From: a virus
Strand: one strand, 5' to 3'
DNA length: 45,376 nt
Virus record (IMG/VR): IMGVR_UViG_3300045789_000176
Location: 1-45,376 of that record
The notes beneath the pieces are model-generated. The model did not search any database and was not told the DNA's origin. It was given only the letters and a program-made list of their open reading frames with translations. The position numbers were made by a program, and so were the translations under genes. Numbering within the stretch: position 1 is the stretch's first letter; each line of letters starts with the position of its first letter. Below are positions 38,531 through 45,376 of this stretch, one piece after another.

Positions 38531-41500
38531 TTACTTTCTTGTTGAGGTGTACAATGCACCGATTTCTGCGATAGGAAGTTGAATAGAACCAACTCCCGGC
38601 ATCATAGCAACGTATGCTTTGCCTACTCGTTGGACTGTGAAGGATGGGTTGCTGCTGAACAGGCCATTGCTAAACTCGTCAGCGAACCGCCCGTCTAACT
38701 CTGCTGCCGCTGGCGATCCCAACCACTCCACGATTGCTGTGTTGACTGCCGCAGTGTTCTTGACCGTTTGGCCGGGGAACATCTGTGCCGTAACACTTGG
38801 TTCATCAGGACGCGCCATAATGAAGGAACTGCCCATAGCAGCCCCGCGCTCAGTCACGTATGTCCTAGCGATTTCCACAGCATTAGACTGCGAAGTCTCA
38901 GGCATGTACGGTACAACACCCTCGATGAAGTCTACTAGGGCCTTATCGTAAGTGCGGTTGAGTGTATCGTTGTCTGCACTCCGTGCTGCGTTAACGTCTG
39001 CGACATCAAAGGTCGTGCTTGCCATAGCGCCCAGTGTGGACGTAGGAAGCAGCCGGGTAGCCGCATCTGTGGCACCGAGGCCACCGAACAGGCCACCAGA
39101 CAGGTTTCCCCGATCTATCAGCTTGCGGGCATCCGCGATACGCTGGGACTGTTCAACTGGATCAACTGGCTTGTTAGAGGCCAGCCCGACTTGCCGCACC
39201 ACGTCTGCGAAAGCATTAGCGATAGGGTCGTTCTTGTTGTTCAGGTCCACAGCAGCGAACACATCAGAGTCTGGATACATAGCAGTAACCATAGCACTCG
39301 CAGCCAGCATCTTACCCTGTGCCTGAGCATCGGGAACGTACTGGGCAGCTAGGCCCGGATTAGTAGCGTGTAGAGAAGTAAAGGCTTGCAGGCCAGCAAC
39401 AGCAGCGGGGTTAGCCGTACCGTCTGGCTTCACCCAGTTCATAGCCGCAGCTAGGTTGATCTGGGTCTTTAGCTTAGGGTCCACAATACCGTTACGACTG
39501 ATGTACTCTACTTCCATAGAGCGTTGTGCAGCAGCCGCTTGTGCATATGAAGCCTGCGGGTTCTCCGCCTGCCAGTTCTGCATGTCCTGTGGTAGTTGCT
39601 TCTCCATGTACTGCTTGAGTGCACGGTCCTGCAACGGCTGGCTAAGTGTGCCAACGGTGTTAGACTGATCGGCTGCGAGTATCTGTGTGTTTTCACCACC
39701 GGCCACGAATGACCTACGGGCTAGTTTCACACTCTCACGTACAGCGTTACCTGCTGCATCCCCGATAGCTTTGGGGTCGAAGTCCATGCCAGCCTCAACA
39801 TAAGACTGTGTGAAGTTCTCCATGTACTCACCGTTGATATCCTCAAGCGACATAGAAGTGTCACCCTCAGACAAGGCTTTAGTACGGTCTTCACGAAGTG
39901 CTTCTGCTGCGGCGATACCCGTCTGTAGGGCAACCGCTTTCTGACTGTCAACAGAACTCTGTGCAGTATCAAGGGCGGCTTGAATGTTTGCCCCAGCCAC
40001 CTGCCGCATCATGGCCTGCTCTGTGTTCACACGCTGTGCGTCAATAGCGCCGCCCCATGTGTCATAGATGTCATTGCGGTTGGCTCTCCAAGTGTCTTCG
40101 TCAATAGCACGGCGGACATACGCCTCGTCGTTCTGTGCCATATCAGGACCCATGTTCTCCAGCACGTCCAACTGTGCAGCTTCACGGGCATCCTTCAACC
40201 GTTCCTCAGCAGCAATGCGCCGAGCCTTTGGGTCTGGAATGTTGTCGCTGTAGGACTTACGGATTTTAGTCTCGTAGTCCTGAGCCTGCTTCACATCGAA
40301 GTCTGTAGCTTCACCACTGGCGATAGCAGCCTTTAGTGCATCCCAGTCACCGCCGTACTTCTTTAGCTGGTCAGCATTACCTGCACCTGCGTTATAAGCA
40401 ACCAGTGCGAGTTGATCGTCACCACCGTAGCGTTTCAGCATAGTGGTTAGGTACTCTTTACCCATAGCTGCATTAACATCAGGGTCGCGCATAAGTGCTT
40501 GTGCAACTGCCTCAGTCTCAGCAGGTACTGCCATACCACGGTCGCGTGCGACTTGGAAGATGTTACGAACACCGAAGCCGGGATTCATTGCTGTAGCTGG
40601 CATCAACTGCATGATACCTACTGCACCTGCCGAAGACACCGCTTGGGAGTCTCCACGGCTCTCCTGATGGATCACCGCGTCCTGCATTAACTCAGCTTGC
40701 AGATTGAAGTCACCGGACACACCAGCGGCTTGAATGTTAAGCCCGCGTGTGCCTTCCTCGATTTCAACACCTGCACGAGCGCGGTCATAAATCTGATTGC
40801 CTTCTGAGGCGCTCATGTTAAGCCCGTGGTTGCCCATGATCCGAGCCTGTTCTTCTGCGGCCTCGAACGGGTTGATTTCCCCACTAGCGATCTTGTCGTC
40901 TAATGCAGTGAGTTCCTCTTTCATTTCACCGTTGTACTGCTGGCGCAGACGGCCCTCGTAAGCATGCTGTGCCTGCTGTAGCTGCCCGATCTGGGAAGCC
41001 GTCATGTTCTCTGTGTTCAGGAACCCGGCGGCCTCCAACCGTGCATAAGCTGCTGGGTTGTTGTTTGCGAAGGAATTGATCACACCCTGCACCACGGCAC
41101 CGCGACGGCGCTCAATGGACAGGCCAGCGGTCACACCGCTTTCACCAGACGCGAAGTCCAGCAGGGCCGGTGCGTTATCTGGATCACGGGAGATAGTGTC
41201 TACGCTGTTAGCCAAGGCGTCGAAGTTCTGCTGCTCTTGGAAGGACAGGTTCTGTTTCATGTGAGCATCCACCAGCTTAGGTGCCTGTTCCATCAGACTG
41301 TCACGAGCCAACTGCCGAGTACGTTCATCTGGAATACCAGCGGTCATGCTGTCGATGCGGTTGACCAGTGTGTCCCGATACTGCTCTGGAGACTGCTCGT
41401 AAGCACCCTGTGCGATATCCTGCTCTTGTGCCCGAAGTAGCGAAGCACTCATAGTCTGTGCAGTGACGACACGCCAGCCTTCTAAGGCCCACTTGTCGCC

Positions 41501-41773
41501 ACCCATTTCAACATTCTCAAAGGACTGCCCCTGCATACCTGCAATTTGACCATCCAGAGTGCTACGCTCTTGACGTGCCTTCTGAATGGTCTGTAGGCGT
41601 TCACCAGCAAACTTGTTTACTTGCTGTGCGATCTGTGAGCCGAAGCTAGTGTCGGGTGTGTTTGGTGTACGCGCAGTGCTTACACTGGGTACACTTCGAG
41701 TTACTGGGTTCACCGCCGCCTGCCCCCGCAGGTTGTCTTGCGGCTGTGCCCGACGTTCTAGTCCTACGGCCAT
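38531..41773 (-). CDS. Internal virion protein with lytic transglycosylase domain
   Basis: The 1080-residue protein has a helical N-terminal 350 residues. An SLT-type domain follows: AVIHQESRGDSQAV with catalytic Glu371, SAGAVGIMQLMPATA, and LALVAYNAGAGNAD at about 456-468. The helical remainder probably builds the inner core. It would open peptidoglycan during DNA entry. In T7 this activity is at the N-terminus of gp16, whereas here it sits mid-protein in the gp15 position. AAGGAG precedes the ATG. Confidence 0.93.
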   Translation of the reverse strand: MAVGLERRAQPQDNLRGQAAVNPVTRSVPSVSTARTPNTPDTSFGSQIAQQVNKFAGERLQTIQKARQERSTLDGQIAGMQGQSFENVEMGGDKWALEGWRVVTAQTMSASLLRAQEQDIAQGAYEQSPEQYRDTLVNRIDSMTAGIPDERTRQLARDSLMEQAPKLVDAHMKQNLSFQEQQNFDALANSVDTISRDPDNAPALLDFASGESGVTAGLSIERRRGAVVQGVINSFANNNPAAYARLEAAGFLNTENMTASQIGQLQQAQHAYEGRLRQQYNGEMKEELTALDDKIASGEINPFEAAEEQARIMGNHGLNMSASEGNQIYDRARAGVEIEEGTRGLNIQAAGVSGDFNLQAELMQDAVIHQESRGDSQAVSSAGAVGIMQLMPATAMNPGFGVRNIFQVARDRGMAVPAETEAVAQALMRDPDVNAAMGKEYLTTMLKRYGGDDQLALVAYNAGAGNADQLKKYGGDWDALKAAIASGEATDFDVKQAQDYETKIRKSYSDNIPDPKARRIAAEERLKDAREAAQLDVLENMGPDMAQNDEAYVRRAIDEDTWRANRNDIYDTWGGAIDAQRVNTEQAMMRQVAGANIQAALDTAQSSVDSQKAVALQTGIAAAEALREDRTKALSEGDTSMSLEDINGEYMENFTQSYVEAGMDFDPKAIGDAAGNAVRESVKLARRSFVAGGENTQILAADQSNTVGTLSQPLQDRALKQYMEKQLPQDMQNWQAENPQASYAQAAAAQRSMEVEYISRNGIVDPKLKTQINLAAAMNWVKPDGTANPAAVAGLQAFTSLHATNPGLAAQYVPDAQAQGKMLAASAMVTAMYPDSDVFAAVDLNNKNDPIANAFADVVRQVGLASNKPVDPVEQSQRIADARKLIDRGNLSGGLFGGLGATDAATRLLPTSTLGAMASTTFDVADVNAARSADNDTLNRTYDKALVDFIEGVVPYMPETSQSNAVEIARTYVTERGAAMGSSFIMARPDEPSVTAQMFPGQTVKNTAAVNTAIVEWLGSPAAAELDGRFADEFSNGLFSSNPSFTVQRVGKAYVAMMPGVGSIQLPIAEIGALYTSTRK

Positions 41774-41783
41774 TGATTACTCC

Positions 41784-42350
41784 TTAAAGTAAGTTCTTGT
41801 CATTGACTCGCCCACCATTGGGTCCGAGTATTCGACTGCCCTCCGGTTGGTGGCTGTCGTAGATGTTTAGAAGATTAGTGCCAGCACCCAGTAACGCCGA
41901 GCCGATAGACGGCTTAGGGATAACTTGAATGTCCTTGTTCAGCACTGAGTTGATAGCGATGGACTTTCGGTCCTCCCGCATTTCAGACAGTGCTTGGCTA
42001 GTCTGGCGCTTCTGTGCATAGCTTGCACGACCAGCCGAAGCCTTTAGGTCGTCCATAACCATCTTCACACTGTTTCCAGTTGTGCCGGATGCTGCTGCTT
42101 CCATTTCTACCCGGCCCTGATCTTGTAGGGCTTGTCGTTGCATCATGGCGTCCGCAATAGTCGCTGCGTCCACCGTCCGAGCCTCGTTCACCTGTACGGC
42201 GTTAGTTGCTCGGGCGGCGCTCAGCTTAGACATAGTGTTGCGGTAAGCCTGCATCTTTTCTTCTAGGCCAGCTTGTATTCTCGCAGATGCGAACTCTCCC
42301 AAACTGCTAGTAAGGGACATAGCCATTTGGGAGTACATAAGCGCACTCAT
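41784..42350 (-). CDS. Internal virion protein B (T7 gp14-like)
   Basis: The 188-residue protein (T7 gp14 is 196) is mainly helical, with a hydrophobic N-terminal stretch and a Gly/Ser-containing membrane-active-looking segment SALLGAGTNLLNIYD near residue 155. In T7 this protein forms the outer-membrane part of the ejection channel. AGGAGG lies upstream, and the ATG overlaps the tail tubular B stop (ATGA). Confidence 0.88.
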   Translation of the reverse strand: MSALMYSQMAMSLTSSLGEFASARIQAGLEEKMQAYRNTMSKLSAARATNAVQVNEARTVDAATIADAMMQRQALQDQGRVEMEAAASGTTGNSVKMVMDDLKASAGRASYAQKRQTSQALSEMREDRKSIAINSVLNKDIQVIPKPSIGSALLGAGTNLLNIYDSHQPEGSRILGPNGGRVNDKNLL

Positions 42351-44707
42351 GCGCGTCCTCCTCTTGATTTAAGTGTTTGACCGATCCACTCAACTTCGTG
42401 GATAGTAACTGGTCTGATGTCTGTGCCGGTAAGCGTCAACTCTGACCAGTCTGCCCGCTCTCCCCACGGAATAGGGTACGGCCCAGTGTGCAACCCAATC
42501 CTATTCAGGTCTAGTGGCTCGTTGTCCAGTGGGAACTCTTTTGCTTCGTACTCCCATGCGTCTCCGTAGGGGCTGGTCCCGGCTGCAAGGAACGAACCAC
42601 TTTGATCGACGTGTATGATGTACTCCTGAATTGTCAACTTTTGGCTTGTATCAATGCGGCCTTGGTAGTCCTTAGCAAACACCCTAGTAGGGGTTAGCGA
42701 CCACGGGACGTTAATACCGTAACTAAGAGTAGCACCTAGTGGCACCGTCTCAGTATCAAAAGTGTACACCGTAGTGCCTGGCCCTGTGCGTACTGTAGTA
42801 GTAGGCACAACCTCTAATCCCGGAGACTCGCACCCGATACCTTGTAGGAATCGTGCACCAGTGTACGGTAGGGTTATAGAACCGCTTACTGTAGATACAT
42901 CGCGGCGGTCAAGCATTTCGTGGTAGCCGTGTTCACCTAGCGGTCTGTTGAGGTCCATGTATTGCACGAACACACCGCCGTCAATATCTTGGCAGATAAA
43001 GTACACTTGACTGTTGCGGAAGAACATGTGTTCCACCCGGTCATTGAACACCCACTTACCCCAAGCGGACTGTAGGATTTCTCCCCCGTCCCATAGGTAC
43101 TTGTACACCCACACTGTCTTACGATTAGTGTCTGTGCGGAACAAAGCTAGGTTAAAGTTCTGGCTAACTGCCATACCCGTTACTGCACCAGTGATGTAGC
43201 GGTCTTGGGTCTCCGTCAAGCTGTTAGCGGCGTTGGCCGCGTTATCGCTGTCTGTGTAGAACTCCTTGATACCACTGTATTCACCAGTGCTAAACGGAAA
43301 TAAGATAGTCCGCCCAGTAGATACCGGGGGTGTATTTCCAGAACTGATTTCAAACTCGGTCGTCAGAACCATACTCGCAGTGCTTGGGTCAACACCCCCG
43401 CCACGAATGACGAATTGACTGTCGCCGGGGTCTGCCATAATAAACATGTCACGATCAAACGGTACGAACCAGTCTAGCTTCAAATCATCTTTCTTGGATG
43501 AACTGATGTCAACTGGGTCGGTTGCAGAGATAACTGTTGCGCTTTCACGCCACAGGTCAAACGGCTCGTTAGTCCGCGTCATTACCACGCTGTCTGTAGA
43601 CAACAGTGCCATGCGGCTCTCGAACCCGTCTATGTCACGCAACTTATTACCAACGATTGACGGGAACGGTGCACTACCGCTGTCACCAACGGAACGCCGT
43701 GCCCACGGTCCCTTTGTCAGCTTGAAGCCCGCACCCTCGGGAACTAGGGTGTGCGGCATAGTGTGTAGTTCAAAGCCTGTAGGCTCGTAATGATCATGGC
43801 TTTCAAACCAGATACCCTCAGTGCCGAAGCCCGCTGTGCCGTTCTCGGCTGTAACACCGTCGGCCTTGAACTTCAACCAGTAGTCGTCTTCGTCTGCCTT
43901 ACTAGTGGCAACCCGAACGATTGTACCGTTGGGTGCGTACCGTGGGAGGTCTGTGATGTCTTTAACACTAGACGACACGCCCCGCAGGATTTCACCACCC
44001 TCGCCGTCCGACACACCTACCGTGATAGTCTGTGTTGGGTGGTTTACTGAAACCACGTCGTAGGCCCGAGTTACGAAGGTGCCTGATGGTAAGTTAGGTG
44101 CAGCTAGTACAGCGTCGTACAACTTAGTCACAATCCACTCGGAGGAAGTCTTAGTACCGTCACTGGCACCAGTACCGTCTGGGGTGCTGTAGGATACGTT
44201 CACAACGGCCCCGTCACTCCATTTCAGGTTAACGGCATATGTCTTCAAGAACTGCCCGCCAACTGCATGGAATAGAGCGCCACGCCAACCGGGTAGGTAC
44301 AGCGCGTTGCTTTTCTCTACTGTCACTTCGCGGTTAAGCAGCACGATCTTGTTGTCCACTACGTGCATACGCATGTCAGTGCCGATGTAGTCAAACGGGA
44401 ATGTAACGCCAGTAGTTTCCTGCGTCAGTGTTACCTGCTCACCAGTCAACTTCCACATGTACATAGCCCCGGCCTCGAAGCCGAGGATGTAGTCTGTACC
44501 TGCGTATTTAATGTCGTGATAGACCATACCGTCTGGTGCGTTGGATAGTACTGGTCCTTGGGACGTAGCGGGTCGTGTGCTAAGTCCTAGGCTGACGTCG
44601 GATACCAGATTGATCTGCTCTGTGACCTGACCCTCAAGCCGTACTCGGGCAGGCTGTTGGCTTACCCCCTGTAGGAGTGAACCAAGTGATCCTGATTTAA
44701 GTCCCAT
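42347..44707 (-). CDS. Tail tubular protein B (T7 gp12-like)
   Basis: The 786-residue nozzle protein (T7 gp12 is 794) is strand-rich throughout. Its N-terminus SGSLGSLLQGVSQQPARVRLEGQ is characteristic of the family, as is the mid-region DLWRESATVISATDPVDI. It forms the distal tail tube under the portal/gatekeeper ring and holds the fibre adaptor. AAGGAGG precedes the ATG. Confidence 0.94.
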   Translation of the reverse strand: MGLKSGSLGSLLQGVSQQPARVRLEGQVTEQINLVSDVSLGLSTRPATSQGPVLSNAPDGMVYHDIKYAGTDYILGFEAGAMYMWKLTGEQVTLTQETTGVTFPFDYIGTDMRMHVVDNKIVLLNREVTVEKSNALYLPGWRGALFHAVGGQFLKTYAVNLKWSDGAVVNVSYSTPDGTGASDGTKTSSEWIVTKLYDAVLAAPNLPSGTFVTRAYDVVSVNHPTQTITVGVSDGEGGEILRGVSSSVKDITDLPRYAPNGTIVRVATSKADEDDYWLKFKADGVTAENGTAGFGTEGIWFESHDHYEPTGFELHTMPHTLVPEGAGFKLTKGPWARRSVGDSGSAPFPSIVGNKLRDIDGFESRMALLSTDSVVMTRTNEPFDLWRESATVISATDPVDISSSKKDDLKLDWFVPFDRDMFIMADPGDSQFVIRGGGVDPSTASMVLTTEFEISSGNTPPVSTGRTILFPFSTGEYSGIKEFYTDSDNAANAANSLTETQDRYITGAVTGMAVSQNFNLALFRTDTNRKTVWVYKYLWDGGEILQSAWGKWVFNDRVEHMFFRNSQVYFICQDIDGGVFVQYMDLNRPLGEHGYHEMLDRRDVSTVSGSITLPYTGARFLQGIGCESPGLEVVPTTTVRTGPGTTVYTFDTETVPLGATLSYGINVPWSLTPTRVFAKDYQGRIDTSQKLTIQEYIIHVDQSGSFLAAGTSPYGDAWEYEAKEFPLDNEPLDLNRIGLHTGPYPIPWGERADWSELTLTGTDIRPVTIHEVEWIGQTLKSRGGRA

Positions 44708-44717
44708 GTGGTCCTCC

Positions 44718-45317
44718 TTATACGAACTTGATTAAGCCGTTATTGGCGCTAGTTGTCGTGTAACCCCGGCGCAGCTTGTTAACTGTGTTGCTCGGGTTGT
44801 CGTACATGTTTTCTTGACGGTTCCTGATGTTTTCCTTGTACAGCGTCTGCCAGCCAGTGTCCCGCTCGTTGCGGTAGTTGGACAGCTTCGGGTCTGTACC
44901 GTCTTCGGACAAGTAGTACTCGTAAGTAGCGCGTGCACGTAGGTACTCTTTAGCTGAGATAGGCATGTCGTCTAAGTCGATGTCAAAGTGCATGTTCATG
45001 CGAACCGCACCCCCAACGTAGAACGAGCCTGTGTTTAGGTCGTACATCTTAGAGCCGCGCAGTGTTAGGTTGTAGTGGCGGTCTGCTGGGTCCGCCTTAA
45101 TGCAGTTCTGGGGTACAGTTATTGTACCGTCTTCTTGTGGATCAATTACTCGGCACTCGGTGTTAAACCACAACCCTGACGACTGAATAGCTACCCGTAC
45201 ACGGTTAAGCATACGTTCTGCTTTCATGTAGGAAGGGTGGCGGTCTTGTTCAGCGGTCAGAAGTCGTGCACCAGTAGCACCGATCATCGAGTTGATAATA
45301 TCGAGTCGTGTGTACAT
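44718..45317 (-). CDS. Tail tubular protein A (T7 gp11-like)
   Basis: The 199-residue gatekeeper protein (T7 gp11 is 196) starts MYTRLDIINSMIGATGARLL, typical of the family. It forms the dodecameric adaptor between portal and nozzle. AAGGAGA precedes the ATG. On the circular map it follows the capsid gene and its terminator, so it depends on read-through from the 4.94-kb promoter. Confidence 0.94.
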   Translation of the reverse strand: MYTRLDIINSMIGATGARLLTAEQDRHPSYMKAERMLNRVRVAIQSSGLWFNTECRVIDPQEDGTITVPQNCIKADPADRHYNLTLRGSKMYDLNTGSFYVGGAVRMNMHFDIDLDDMPISAKEYLRARATYEYYLSEDGTDPKLSNYRNERDTGWQTLYKENIRNRQENMYDNPSNTVNKLRRGYTTTSANNGLIKFV

Positions 45318-45376
45318 AGTCGTCTCCTTTGCTTGCTGGTATACACGGAGTGCGTATACGAGTAAACAAAAAAAAA
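45250..45376. repeat. Contig-end overlap, copy 2
   Basis: Exact second copy of bases 1-127. Joining the two copies puts the major capsid gene and its terminator directly upstream of the tail tubular A gene, the order expected for T7-like phages. Confidence 0.9.

Noticed and set aside
1-45376. CRISPR arrays, insertion sequences, integrase or lysogeny genes
   Set aside because: No regularly spaced repeats of array type, no transposase motifs, and no integrase or repressor-like gene were seen. The content is that of a strictly lytic phage.

Overview
The window is a complete genome of a short-tailed, T7-like lytic phage (Autographiviridae-type podovirus), laid out as a circular contig. Bases 1-127 are repeated exactly at 45250-45376, so the unique unit is 45,249 bp. 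Every convincing gene lies on the minus strand, so the biological order runs from high to low coordinates and wraps from position 1 to 45249. The single-subunit RNA polymerase gene sits directly before the structural genes instead of in the early region. Primase and helicase are separate genes, and a nucleotidyltransferase, DNA ligase, 5'-3' exonuclease and endonuclease VII accompany the polymerase. This is the arrangement of phiKMV-like phages. The host cannot be named from the sequence.

In transcription order: (1) 27.5-26.06 kb is non-coding. It holds the presumed genome ends, one phage promoter candidate, an AT-rich block with perfect direct repeats, and three 88-bp-spaced imperfect repeats that look like tandem early promoters. 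(2) 26.06-20.1 kb is the early region of small unknown genes. It includes several tiny membrane proteins, a kinase-like protein with a confusing overlapping membrane ORF, and two gene-free stretches rich in RNA structure. (3) 20.1-7.4 kb is DNA metabolism: primase, DnaB/RecA-type helicase, a large metallophosphoesterase, dNMP kinase, ATP-dependent ligase, nucleotidyltransferase, family A DNA polymerase, a probable ssDNA-binding protein, exonuclease and endonuclease VII. (4) 7.4-5.0 kb is the T7-type RNA polymerase. (5) From 4.95 kb, behind a second phage promoter candidate, come small virion-associated genes, portal, scaffold, major capsid protein, a strong terminator, then (wrapping) tail tubular A and B and three internal virion proteins. 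(6) A third phage promoter candidate at 34.97 kb starts the tail-fibre adaptor, tailspike, terminase and lysis block, ending with endolysin and holin at 27.5 kb.

Genes are packed with ATGA, TAATG or TGATG overlaps, which I used with Shine-Dalgarno sites to settle starts and to find genes shorter than 60 codons. The host RNA polymerase would transcribe the early region. The phage polymerase would then read the late blocks from three near-identical sites with consensus ACYTGCCCAYATATAGACA. The most unusual parts are the kinase/membrane locus, where apparent coding sense changes frame, the 88-bp promoter-like repeats, and a 98-nt structured element at 20.64-20.74 kb.
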